This document shows positions 32,569 to 40,474 of a stretch of 64,000 bases of DNA, piece by piece. A program made the position numbers and the translations under genes. The stretch is from Sphingomonas abaci (lineage in GTDB: Bacteria > Pseudomonadota > Alphaproteobacteria > Sphingomonadales > Sphingomonadaceae), in NCBI RefSeq assembly GCF_014199625.1, contig NZ_JACHNY010000010.1, forward strand, positions 22,053 to 86,052. The letters are read 5' to 3'. The notes beneath the pieces were generated by a model, which did not search any database, had not been told where the DNA came from, and worked only from the letters and a program-made list of their open reading frames with translations. Numbering within the stretch: the stretch's first letter is position 1; every line of letters starts with the position of its first letter.

Positions 32569-33321
32569 TCAGTGCGCGACGCCCAGCACCATCCAGATCG
32601 CCATGGCGACCATCATCACGTTCTCGGTGAGCGACAGGAAGCCCAGCGGCACATTGCTGTCACCGCCCACGCACGCGCATTTCAGCTCGCGCTTGTCGAC
32701 ATACACGGCCTTGACGACCGAGACCGCCCCGATCGTCCCGATCACCAGCGCGATCGGCACCGACAACCAGGTCAATACGCCGGCCGCCATCAGCACGCCC
32801 GCCGCGCCTTCCGCGTAGGGGTAGATATAGGAGTATGGCACCCAGCGCTTCGCGAGCAAGTCGTAGTTGAGGAACATGGTCGCGAACTTCTCGACGTTCT
32901 GGAGCTTCAACAGCGCCAGCACACACATGGAGAAGGCGATGAACCACTCACCGGCGCGTACCGTGAAGGGTGTGCCGAGCACGGCATAGCTGGCCGCCAG
33001 CGCCATTAATGCCGTCATCGCGAACACAACCGCGACCGGCCGGTAGGTCACCGCCTTGGGGTCGGCCACGGTCTTGCCGAAAAACCGGCGCAGATCGTCG
33101 TAGCCGCCTACCCGCTCGCCACCGATGAAGGTCTGGGGTGTCGTTTTGACCCCGTGCTCGGCTTTGAATGCGTCGGTTTCCTCGCGCGTCGTCAGCCAAT
33201 GGTCCTCGACCTCGTAGCCGCGTCGGTGCAGCAGGTCCTTTGCCTTCAAGCCGTAGGGGCAGGTGTGCGTCGGCATCACCATGCGGTAGATCGTTGCCTT
33301 CTTGGGCGCCGCGGTCGCCAT
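32569..33321 (-). CDS. Glutaredoxin-MauE/DoxX-like membrane fusion protein
   Basis: About 250 residues. The N-terminal glutaredoxin domain (HTCPYGLKAKDLLHRRGYEVE, monothiol-like CPYG at 21-24, then TTPQTFIGGERVGGYDDL) is fused to a four-helix MauE/DoxX-type membrane domain that ends KCACVGGDSNVPLGFLS. It probably shuttles electrons or thiols across the inner membrane. The start at 33321 is preceded by GGAGAA; an ATG 15 bases upstream is an alternative. It is transcribed from a mer-type promoter facing the MerR gene. Confidence 0.82.
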   Translation of the reverse strand: MATAAPKKATIYRMVMPTHTCPYGLKAKDLLHRRGYEVEDHWLTTREETDAFKAEHGVKTTPQTFIGGERVGGYDDLRRFFGKTVADPKAVTYRPVAVVFAMTALMALAASYAVLGTPFTVRAGEWFIAFSMCVLALLKLQNVEKFATMFLNYDLLAKRWVPYSYIYPYAEGAAGVLMAAGVLTWLSVPIALVIGTIGAVSVVKAVYVDKRELKCACVGGDSNVPLGFLSLTENVMMVAMAIWMVLGVAH

Positions 33322-33347
33322 GTTCTTCTCCACCATGTTCGCGACAC

Positions 33348-33380
33348 CTATATAGGGGCCGTACTATGGTACGGAGTCAA
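33348..33380 (-). promoter_or_regulatory. Mer-type operator/promoter
   Basis: On the minus strand TTGACT (complement of 33375-33380) and TATATAG (33348-33354) flank the dyad CCGTAC-CATA-GTACGG (33359-33374). Both the dyad and the long spacer closely resemble the classical mer operator. It lies between the glutaredoxin-MauE gene and merR. Confidence 0.8.
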
Positions 33381-33383
33381 GGC

Positions 33384-33791
33384 ATGGCCGACGTGACAAT
33401 TGCGGGGCTCGCGCGCGAGGGCGGCGTCGGTGTAGAAACGGTCCGCTATTATCAGCGCAGAGGGTTGCTCGAGACGCCGGAGAGGCCTGAAGGATCGGGC
33501 TCGAATGGCGGTATTCGCCGCTACACAGCAGACGATGTTCGCCGGCTCCGGTTCATCCGATCGGCGCAGGCCGCTGGCTTCACGTTGGAGCAGATCGGAG
33601 AACTGGTGGCGCTGGACGCGACCGACGATCGCGCTCGGGCACGCCAGCTTGCCAACGAGCGGATCGCGGCGCTGGATGCGAAGATCCAGGAGCTGAAGCG
33701 CGTGCGCGCATCACTCCAGCGGCTTGCTCATGAATGTGGGTCGGGCTCGGAAGGCCCCTGCCCCATTCTAACCGCGTTCGACGCCGACTGA
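33384..33791 (+). CDS. MerR-family regulator, mer-like
   Basis: A 135-residue activator with HTH VTIAGLAREGGVGVETVRYYQ and a typical long dimer helix. Two of the three MerR mercury-ligand cysteines have counterparts (Cys118 and Cys126 in HECGSGSEGPC), but the first (Cys82 in Tn501 MerR) is replaced by a LVALDAT segment without Cys. It may therefore bind metal differently. It faces the glutaredoxin-MauE gene across a mer-like operator. No merA, merT or merP is present. Confidence 0.87.
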   Translation: MADVTIAGLAREGGVGVETVRYYQRRGLLETPERPEGSGSNGGIRRYTADDVRRLRFIRSAQAAGFTLEQIGELVALDATDDRARARQLANERIAALDAKIQELKRVRASLQRLAHECGSGSEGPCPILTAFDAD

Positions 33792-33829
33792 TCCGGTCGG
33801 TGCTATACCCCTTCCGCGCTGATCGCCTC

Positions 33830-34381
33830 TTATTCCGGCGCGGGAAGGTGGCGGTAGAGTGTCGGGACCGAGACGCCGATCGCCGGCGCGATCTCGCGCA
33901 TCGGCATTCCGGAGGCCAGGAGCTTGCGGGCGGCCTCGAGCCGCTTGGGCGTCATCACTGTCTTGCGGCCGCCTACCCTGCCCTCGCGCTTCGCCACCAT
34001 CAGTGCGGCCGTCGTGCGCTCGCGGTTCAGGTCCCGCTCCATTTCCGCCATGGCCGCCATGATGTGGAAGACGAGCTTGCCGGCGGTGCCGGCGGTATCG
34101 ATCCCGTCCGTCAGCGAGCGGAAGCCGATACCCCGCTCCGCCAGCTCGGCCGCAAGATCGACCAGGCCTTTCATCGTCCGGCCGAGCCGGTCGAGCTTCC
34201 AGACCACCAGCACGTCGCCGGCGCGAGCGTGTGACAGGGCATCGGCCAAGCCGATCCGGTTCGCCTTCGCACCGCTCGCCTTGTCGCTGAAGGTCCGCTC
34301 ACACCCCGCTTCGCGTATTGCGTCGAGTTGCGGCGTCAGATCCTGTTCGGGGGTCGACACCCGCGCATAGCCGATCAGCAT
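33830..34381 (-). CDS. Serine recombinase (resolvase/invertase, Tn3-type)
   Basis: A 183-residue small serine recombinase. The catalytic domain begins MLIGYARVSTPEQDL with the active serine at residue 9, followed by VVWKLDRLGRTM, AEMERDLNRERT, and a C-terminal HTH (PMREIAPAIGVSVPTLYRHL). The length is typical. There is no matching tnpA nearby, so it is either a leftover of a Tn3-type element or a plasmid multimer resolvase. It lies just outside the inverted end at 34496. Confidence 0.93.
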   Translation of the reverse strand: MLIGYARVSTPEQDLTPQLDAIREAGCERTFSDKASGAKANRIGLADALSHARAGDVLVVWKLDRLGRTMKGLVDLAAELAERGIGFRSLTDGIDTAGTAGKLVFHIMAAMAEMERDLNRERTTAALMVAKREGRVGGRKTVMTPKRLEAARKLLASGMPMREIAPAIGVSVPTLYRHLPAPE

Positions 34382-34551
34382 GGCACCTTCTCAAAACTCA
34401 TCTCACGTGCCTAACACGACCAACCGCAATCGAGAATGTGTTTTGATACACGCTCCGCGCCTGCTAGACGTTCTCACATGGGCGCGGATCAAAATCGATC
34501 GGGCCTGTTGAAAAACGCAGTGATGATCCTCTGCGATCGTCCTACGTTCCT
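34382..34551. other. Intergenic region with IS-like end
   Basis: This gap separates the resolvase start from the ABC permease stop. It contains the 20-base element at 34496-34515 that recurs inverted at 50425-50444. Nothing gene-like is present. Confidence 0.5.
34496..34515 (+). repeat. Left inverted end matching the IS1182-type element
   Basis: CGATCGGGCCTGTTGAAAAA is the exact reverse complement of 50425-50444, the DNA upstream of the IS1182-type transposase. Excluding flanks, the inverted end proper is GGGCCTGTTGAAAAA; both copies are flanked by GATC on the outside. Confidence 0.7.
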
Positions 34552-35679
34552 TCAGGCATCCGCCGCTGCCGTCGAGGCAGACCACAGCGCGAAGGTGACG
34601 ATCCGAAGACACGCGAGTGCCGAATAGCCGATTGCCAGCACCACCAGCATCAACAGCGGGAGCGTGACGTCTCCAAGCGTAGCGCGCATCTGATTAAGAG
34701 GAACGAAAGTGTGCACCCCTGACGTCGACGGTATCAGATGGGAAAAGGCCGACAAGAAGCGCGGCATCTGATCGAGCGGATAGGTAGCGCCGGTGAGAAA
34801 GAAGAACGGGACCGACGTTGGCCCCAGTATGTAGGTCGCCCGCTCTCCCCGATCGAATGCACTTCCTACCAGCAACCCCAGCGCAGCGACTGCTACGGCG
34901 AAGATCGGCACGACGACGATCATGCCGAGGATGTTGCCGTCCACCGGAACCCCTTGCACCCAGAAGATCAGGCCGAACAGGAAGTAGCATCCCACAACGC
35001 CGACCGACGAAAAGGCCGCAAGGGTGCCGGCGAATTCCGCTGCTCCCATTTGCCATGCCCCCGTCCGTCGCCGATTGCCCATGAAGGTTGCGGCACCGAA
35101 CAGCAGAGTCTGCTGAATGATGATGACCGCCACGGACGGGAAGACGTAGCCCTTGTAGCCGCCCGTTCGGTTGAAAAGCGGCTCTTTGACGACTGTGACG
35201 GGCGGACCGCCGCGACTGATCTGCCCGCCCGGCAGGAGACGGGTTCTCGCGATATTCTGGATGACCGCCGTCACCGCCTCGCCGATCGTGCTCGCACGCA
35301 GAAGGTAGGTCGCATTGACCCAGACGGCGATACCCGACCCAGGCGTTCCGGCACGCAGCTGGCGTTCAAGGCCATCGGAAATCAGGATAACCCCATCGGC
35401 TTTGCCCTCACGCATGTCTGCCCGAGCGGTGGCGAGGTTCCTAACCACGCTCGCGACACTGATTGCGCGAGTGGCGTCCAGATCCAGGATTATGGTTCGG
35501 CTGAGGGCGCTGTCATCCTGATCGACCACGACCACGGGCAGCTTGCGTGGCGCCTCATGGGAATAAGGCGCGGGATAGTAGAAGGCATACAGGACGACCG
35601 CGAGCAGCATCGTACTAAGCAGCGTTTTCGACGTGAGAATGGTGTGCCACGTCGAGAGGAAGGCCCTATCGAAGGTCAT
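34552..35679 (-). CDS. ABC-2 type transporter permease (YbhR/YhhJ-like)
   Basis: A 375-residue inner-membrane protein: one N-terminal helix (ILTSKTLLSTMLLAVVLYAFYY), a ~170-residue periplasmic loop with VVVVDQDDSALSRTIILDLD, then five helices including PFFFLTGATYPLDQMP, the ABC-2 signature. It pairs with the permease upstream (ATGA overlap) as half of a MacB-independent exporter. The operon holds no ATP-binding subunit. An extra upstream extension in this frame is an artefact of the neighbouring gene. Confidence 0.88.
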   Translation of the reverse strand: MTFDRAFLSTWHTILTSKTLLSTMLLAVVLYAFYYPAPYSHEAPRKLPVVVVDQDDSALSRTIILDLDATRAISVASVVRNLATARADMREGKADGVILISDGLERQLRAGTPGSGIAVWVNATYLLRASTIGEAVTAVIQNIARTRLLPGGQISRGGPPVTVVKEPLFNRTGGYKGYVFPSVAVIIIQQTLLFGAATFMGNRRRTGAWQMGAAEFAGTLAAFSSVGVVGCYFLFGLIFWVQGVPVDGNILGMIVVVPIFAVAVAALGLLVGSAFDRGERATYILGPTSVPFFFLTGATYPLDQMPRFLSAFSHLIPSTSGVHTFVPLNQMRATLGDVTLPLLMLVVLAIGYSALACLRIVTFALWSASTAAADA

Positions 35680-36809
35680 ACCCGGCGCGCCCTTACCATG
35701 ATGAAAGCCAGCGCCCCGCCGCCAGCGATGACGACGTAGGCCATCAGTGAGACCATCGGCGCGACGGCTGCAGCGACCGCCTGACCACTGACCTGCCCCA
35801 TCTGAAGCGCGATGTAATGGGTGAGCGGCAGCACATTGCTCCAAGCGCGGGCGAATGCATTTCCGCCGTTCAACGGCAGCGTCGCGCCCGAATAGGCAAG
35901 GGCCGATCCGGCATAGACGGCGCTGGCCGACAACGCGGTAGCCGTCTCACGCGTCACCGCCACGAGGAGTGCGGCGACGGCAGCCGTCGCGGAGTAGAAC
36001 AGCGTCTGACCGCAGGCGATCAGAACGATGCTACCTTCAATACGCCAACCGCGCGCAAGGGTCAGGTAGAGGAGCCAGGCGAGACCCCAGCCGCTAATTG
36101 CGAGGACATAAGGCAGCATCTTGCCGGCCATCGCCGGCGCAACCCCGCCGCTTGCCCTAGCCCACTCGGACAGTGATTTGCCCTCAAGTTCGCGGCCAAT
36201 CGCCATGGCGCAAACGCAGGCCGCGATCAGATGCAGGACCGCCGGGAAGATCAGCAGCCCCAAGAACCATTCAAAGCTTGACGGCGCGTTGCCCAGCGGC
36301 GTCGCCTCGACGGCGAGACGCCGGACGCGGCTCGCCGGTACCGCATGATTGGGCAACTGATTGGCGGCGATCTCAGGGAACGCATCGGTCACCGCCTCTT
36401 CAGCCGCACGGGCGACCTGCCCCCCTGCGGTCAGGAAACTTCCGTTGTAGAGGATGCGGACGACTGGCTCGCGGTGCCGGGCCACGCTTTCGCCGAGCCC
36501 CGCCGGGATGTGTGCAAACCCCATGATCTTGCCGGAGCGGACCGCACGAACGGCGTCGACCTCCCCCGGATAATACCCGCCGAACCGAATGAGGGGCGAG
36601 GCGTCGAGCGCCCGGATGACTGCTCGGCTGGCCGTGCTACCGTCGCCGTCCACGATCCCCAGCGGCACCTGGCGAAGTGGGCCCTGCCAGAACAGGGCCG
36701 CGACGATGAAAATGAGGAATCCGGGCAGCAGCGTAATCCCTGCAAGATCCCAGCGGTCGCGGCGCAGATGATGCACCTCGCGCGTCAGAGCCCGGCGAAA
36801 GGCGCTCAT
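35676..36809 (-). CDS. ABC-2 type transporter permease (YbhS-like)
   Basis: A 377-residue permease similar in layout to its downstream partner: N-terminal helix (LAGITLLPGFLIFIVAALFW), a periplasmic loop with VPLGIVDGDGSTASRAVIRAL, then five to six helices with AIGRELEGKSLSEWARASGG and SGATLPLNGGNAFARAWSNVLP. The order HlyD-permease-permease is that of ybhG-S-R without ybhF. Overlapping starts tie it to both neighbours. Confidence 0.88.
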   Translation of the reverse strand: MSAFRRALTREVHHLRRDRWDLAGITLLPGFLIFIVAALFWQGPLRQVPLGIVDGDGSTASRAVIRALDASPLIRFGGYYPGEVDAVRAVRSGKIMGFAHIPAGLGESVARHREPVVRILYNGSFLTAGGQVARAAEEAVTDAFPEIAANQLPNHAVPASRVRRLAVEATPLGNAPSSFEWFLGLLIFPAVLHLIAACVCAMAIGRELEGKSLSEWARASGGVAPAMAGKMLPYVLAISGWGLAWLLYLTLARGWRIEGSIVLIACGQTLFYSATAAVAALLVAVTRETATALSASAVYAGSALAYSGATLPLNGGNAFARAWSNVLPLTHYIALQMGQVSGQAVAAAVAPMVSLMAYVVIAGGGALAFIMVRARRV

Positions 36810-37810
36810 TGTGGCCAGTCGAACAGGACGCTCATTCCCGGACGAAGCTTCTCGATCGGACTGACCGGATGCAGCCGGATCTCGAAGGTTCGCACGTCAT
36901 AGCCCGACGCTTCACGCGTGGCACGCCAAGTCGCAAAGTCGCCGCGCGGCGCAACCAGATAGACCTTGAAGTCGGCATCGCGTTGCAGCGCAGGTATGTG
37001 ACCGTGCAGCACGGAGCCAATCCCGAGACCATGGTAACGGTCCTCCCGCAGGTTCAGCGCGACCCAAGGGTGATCGATGTCGATGACCTGATAGGCGGGG
37101 ATGACGGGGCTGACGACTTCGCCTGGCTGCACCAGCTTGCGGGCAACTTCACCGGCAATCGGCGAGAATAATTGCGTTTCACGGCCCAAGGCGTTGGCGG
37201 TGCGCAGTGCGGCTTCGGCAATGCGCACCTGAGCGTTCGCCGCCTGTTTATTCTGCGGACGTGCTCCTGCCAGCGCCTTCAAATATTGCTGACGCGCAGC
37301 TTCGGCGTTGCGGGCGCTGCTGTCGCGCGCTGCCGCTGCCTCATCCCGGCGCTGGGCTGCCACCACCCCTTGCGCATATAGATTGGCGGTACGCCGGCTC
37401 GTCACCGCTGCCAAATCCGCGGCCGCCTGAGCGGCCTGCCATGTCGAGCGCAGCGTTGCGATGTCTTCCGACCTCGCGCCCTCGTTCGTCTCCGACGCAA
37501 CCGCGCGTGCGGCATCGAGCGCACCTTGCGCCTGCGCCTGTCCGCCCGCGATCTCAGGGCTCGACAGAGTTGCGAGCAGCGTGCCGGGCTGAACGCGCTG
37601 CCCCTCCTCTGCAATCAAACGCTCGACGCGAGCGAGCGCTTTTGTGCCGACATTCACCTCGTCCGCGTCGACCATGCCCTGCAGTTGCTCCGGCGCCGGA
37701 CGGCTCGCCAGCCACAGTCCCAGGACGATGACCACCACCACGATCACACCCGCGACGATCGCGATAGGCCGCGTGTTGCGCCTTGCCGGGGCGGCTGTTT
37801 CTTCGTTCAC
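36806..37810 (-). CDS. HlyD-family membrane fusion protein
   Basis: A 334-residue periplasmic adaptor with one N-terminal anchor (IAIVAGVIVVVVIVLGLWLA), a biotinyl-lipoyl half (VNVGTKALARVERLIAEEGQ), a long Ala/Gln-rich coiled-coil hairpin (about 85-190) and the returning lipoyl part LFSPIAGEVARKLVQPGEVV. It bridges the ABC-2 permeases to the TolC-type gene next to it. The ATGA overlap downstream leaves no room for an ATPase gene. Confidence 0.92.
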   Translation of the reverse strand: MNEETAAPARRNTRPIAIVAGVIVVVVIVLGLWLASRPAPEQLQGMVDADEVNVGTKALARVERLIAEEGQRVQPGTLLATLSSPEIAGGQAQAQGALDAARAVASETNEGARSEDIATLRSTWQAAQAAADLAAVTSRRTANLYAQGVVAAQRRDEAAAARDSSARNAEAARQQYLKALAGARPQNKQAANAQVRIAEAALRTANALGRETQLFSPIAGEVARKLVQPGEVVSPVIPAYQVIDIDHPWVALNLREDRYHGLGIGSVLHGHIPALQRDADFKVYLVAPRGDFATWRATREASGYDVRTFEIRLHPVSPIEKLRPGMSVLFDWPQ

Positions 37811-39306
37811 TTCTCGTCCCCCAAACGTCGATCGGCACGCGCCAGATAGGTGGTGAAATCGTCAACCCGGTGGCTGGTCGCGAGCAACCCCGCCAGCGCG
37901 AGGTCATATTCATAGGCCGCCGCAATCCGTTGGGTTTGCGTCGAGGCCAGCGTCGCCTCGGCATCGACAAGCGACGAGGATGGGGCTTCACCCTCGAAGA
38001 ATGAAACCCGTTGGACCCGCAGGTTTTCCCGGGCTGCGGCAAGGTTACTGTCGAGCAGCAGGAAAGACCGCCGGGCGGTTTCGACCAGATTCCAGGCACG
38101 AACGATTTCGCTGGCCACGTCCTTACGCGCCTGCGCTGCGGCATCGGCGGCTGCGCGCTCCTGCTCGCGCGCCGCATCGAGCGACTTCTTACGATCGAAA
38201 TTCGACAGCAGGGTGTATCGCAGACTAATACCGGCCACCCAATCGGGTTCGGTCGGCAGCGCATTATTGCGGTTGGCGTTGTAGCTGCCGAACGCAAAAG
38301 CCTGGGGGCGGTAACGGGATTTCGCGAGGCCCACGCCCGCACGGGCGATGTCGCGGGCAGCGTCGGCGCCGCGTGCTCGCGGTGTCGCATCGATGCCGTC
38401 GATGAACACGCTGACCGGCGGCAGTGGCGCCGAATTGACGAATAGAGGCGTCAGCGCATTCACGCCCCCCGGCTGATTCAGCAATCGCGCCAGCGCATCG
38501 GCGGCCGTCGCTTCCTCTAGCTGCGCGCGCACATAGGCGCGCTCCGCGGCATCGCGGGCGACCTGGACCTGGAGGACGCGGGCATGGGGGATGACCCCGT
38601 TCTGCTCGAGCTTCTTCGCATCGGCCAGATGGCGGTCGAACCCCTCGAGCGTCTCGCGCGTGGAGTGCGTCAATTGTGCAGCGACCTGCTGTCCGAAATA
38701 GCCTCGAACAAGGCTGACACGGGACACGTCGCGCCCACCGGCCTGCCTGGCGCGCGCCACATCGACCGCGGCGTCCGCGCCTGCCTGGATCGCCGGGATC
38801 GCTCCGCCCGTGTAAAGGGGCATGGCCGCGGTGACCGCGGGCCGAAACACCGTATCACGCGTCTGATATTGCAGCGTGTCCGGGATTGCCCCGAAGATCG
38901 TCGGCAGCGCGGCGCCGACGCGCTGTGTGACCTGCCCGACGATCTGCTGCAAGCCGACCGGAAACTGGCCGGGCAGCTGCGATAGGAAGTCGGTTGTGGC
39001 ATTTGCCGCATTATCCTTCGGCCCAGTGAGGTCGACGGACAACGTCTTTTGATACTCGATGACGCTGGCCGAAGCGCTGACGACCGGACGGCGCAAGCTA
39101 CGGGTAGCCCCGGCGATCAGTTCGCTTGCACGGACGGCATGGTCCTCGCCGGAAAGGCCGGGCGAGGCATCGTCGATCCGCGCGAGAGCCGCATCGAAGC
39201 TCAATGGCTGCGATTGTCGATCGTTAATGCTTTGGCCAATCGCGGCACCGGAGGAGCAGACAAGAGCGGCCATCGTGACCGCGTGCCAGGCGAGTGGACT
39301 TGTCAT
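37807..39306 (-). CDS. TolC-family outer membrane channel
   Basis: A 499-residue outer-membrane efflux protein with a signal peptide (MAALVCSSGAAIGQ) and two efflux repeats, for example AAMPLYTGGAIPAIQAGADA and AGISLRYTLLSNFDRKKSLD, ending in a variable basic tail. It completes the export system with HlyD and the two permeases. The ATG at 39306 overlaps the thioesterase stop and is followed by a plausible signal; the longer upstream frame is not. Confidence 0.88.
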   Translation of the reverse strand: MTSPLAWHAVTMAALVCSSGAAIGQSINDRQSQPLSFDAALARIDDASPGLSGEDHAVRASELIAGATRSLRRPVVSASASVIEYQKTLSVDLTGPKDNAANATTDFLSQLPGQFPVGLQQIVGQVTQRVGAALPTIFGAIPDTLQYQTRDTVFRPAVTAAMPLYTGGAIPAIQAGADAAVDVARARQAGGRDVSRVSLVRGYFGQQVAAQLTHSTRETLEGFDRHLADAKKLEQNGVIPHARVLQVQVARDAAERAYVRAQLEEATAADALARLLNQPGGVNALTPLFVNSAPLPPVSVFIDGIDATPRARGADAARDIARAGVGLAKSRYRPQAFAFGSYNANRNNALPTEPDWVAGISLRYTLLSNFDRKKSLDAAREQERAAADAAAQARKDVASEIVRAWNLVETARRSFLLLDSNLAAARENLRVQRVSFFEGEAPSSSLVDAEATLASTQTQRIAAAYEYDLALAGLLATSHRVDDFTTYLARADRRLGDEK

Positions 39307-39734
39307 GCCGTCGCCTTCGAGCCGCCAAGGATTGAAGCGCGGATTTCCCGGGCAAGCCGGACCGGACGAAGCGACGAGACATCGACGCTGCACCAGACGC
39401 TTTTCACCTCGGCGAGCACCGTCTCTCCTCGCCTTATGGTAGCGTCAAAATAGGCTCTGGCCCCCACGTACCGGTCGATGAGCATCTGGACATCGACACG
39501 CTCGTCAAGAAACGCAGGGCTGCGATAGCTGATCTCGTGTTTGAGCGCGACCCATGCGATCGAACGCACGGCCTCGCCCGGTGCGTGCTGCTTCCAAAAC
39601 GCGGTCACCGCGTCCTGAATCCACCGCAGATAGACCGTGTTGTTCACGTGTCCCATGTGGTCGATGTCCGAGGCGGTCACCTCGAATGCGCTGAAATGAC
39701 GCTCGCCGCCTCCGGGCATCTCATCCGTCCTCAT
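39303..39734 (-). CDS. Acyl-CoA thioesterase, 4HBT hot-dog family
   Basis: A 143-residue cytosolic protein with the YbgC-type signature DIDHMGHVNNTVYLRWIQDA, including the catalytic Asp near residue 24, and KHEISYRSPAFLDERVDVQ. It hydrolyses short or aromatic acyl-CoA esters. It is the first gene of the export operon, divergent from tetR, and suggests that a CoA-linked acid is part of the exported or sensed chemistry. Confidence 0.85.
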   Translation of the reverse strand: MRTDEMPGGGERHFSAFEVTASDIDHMGHVNNTVYLRWIQDAVTAFWKQHAPGEAVRSIAWVALKHEISYRSPAFLDERVDVQMLIDRYVGARAYFDATIRRGETVLAEVKSVWCSVDVSSLRPVRLAREIRASILGGSKATA

Positions 39735-39742
39735 GGAATTTA

Positions 39743-39771
39743 TTGACAGCGATCAATCATTCGCAGATATT
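39743..39771 (+). promoter_or_regulatory. Consensus-like promoter of tetR
   Basis: TTGACA at 39743-39748 and GATATT at 39766-39771 are separated by 17 bases. The transcription start would fall at about the tetR ATG (39779), implying a leaderless or nearly leaderless mRNA. Confidence 0.55.
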
Positions 39772-39787
39772 GTCACCGATGACAATA
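39768..39787. promoter_or_regulatory. Probable TetR operator over the tetR start
   Basis: TATTGTCA (39768-39775) and TGACAATA (39780-39787) form a perfect palindrome with 8-base arms and a 4-base centre. It overlaps the -10 element and the ATG. It is placed to repress tetR and probably also the divergent thioesterase-led export operon. Confidence 0.75.
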
Positions 39788-40405
39788 GCGATTATTTCTG
39801 CCCGTCGACGTCGCCGCCAGCCGGACGAACTGCGCGAAGAGGCGATCGCTGCGGCGCTCGGGATCCTCGTGGCGGATGGACCTGGCGCGATCACCCTTCA
39901 GTCGGTCGCCGCGGCGCTGGGGATGACGCATGGCAGCATCACCCACCATTTTGGCACCGCCGCCAATCTGCAGGCGGCAGTCGCCGATGGACTGATCGAG
40001 CAGCTTTTGACCAAGGTTCGAGCAGGCACTTGGGCCTTGAAGGCGGGACAGATCAGTGAAGCGGATCTCGTCGACCTTGTGTTCGACAGCTTCGAAACGA
40101 CGGGGGTCGGCAAGCTCATCGGGTGGCTGTCGGCCGTGCAGAGCCCCCTACTCCAACCGTTGTTCGAACGGTTCGCCCGTCTATCGCACGACATTGCGAC
40201 TGACCGCAGGGATGGGTCCGCCTTCACCGAAGCCGAGCTTCCGATCATTATCGAGAGCATCGTCACGCCGGCCCTGAGTGCATCCCTCATCGGCTCCGGT
40301 CTTTTGCAGGCGCTTGATCTTCCGCCGGTCTTCACGCGGCAGCGGGTCGCCGAAAACCTCGCGGCACAGCGTGCGGCGCGCGTCGCTGCATCAACAACCG
40401 GATAG
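39779..40405 (+). CDS. TetR/AcrR family regulator
   Basis: A 208-residue repressor with N-terminal HTH (LREEAIAAALGILVADGPGA then ITLQSVAAALGMTHGSITHHF) and a helical ligand domain. It is divergent from the thioesterase-TolC-HlyD-permease operon, so it most likely controls that exporter. Start choice: the ATG inside the palindrome at 39779; a TTG at 39743 would place the -35 box inside the gene, so I reject it. The ligand is unknown, perhaps an aromatic or acyl compound. Confidence 0.85.
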   Translation: MTIAIISARRRRRQPDELREEAIAAALGILVADGPGAITLQSVAAALGMTHGSITHHFGTAANLQAAVADGLIEQLLTKVRAGTWALKAGQISEADLVDLVFDSFETTGVGKLIGWLSAVQSPLLQPLFERFARLSHDIATDRRDGSAFTEAELPIIIESIVTPALSASLIGSGLLQALDLPPVFTRQRVAENLAAQRAARVAASTTG

Positions 40406-40474
40406 CCGAACCGCGAATCAACTGCCCGAGAGAGGCGCCCTACCCCACTAACATTTCTTGGATCGGAGTCCCCA

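Noticed and set aside
32569..33791. A mercury-resistance operon
   Set aside because: The operator and MerR look mer-like, but no mercuric reductase, MerT or MerP is present; the target gene is a glutaredoxin-MauE fusion.
35641..35660. GGTGTGCCACGT near 35640 as a fifth parS-like site
   Set aside because: Only one half of the palindrome is present; the other arm does not match.
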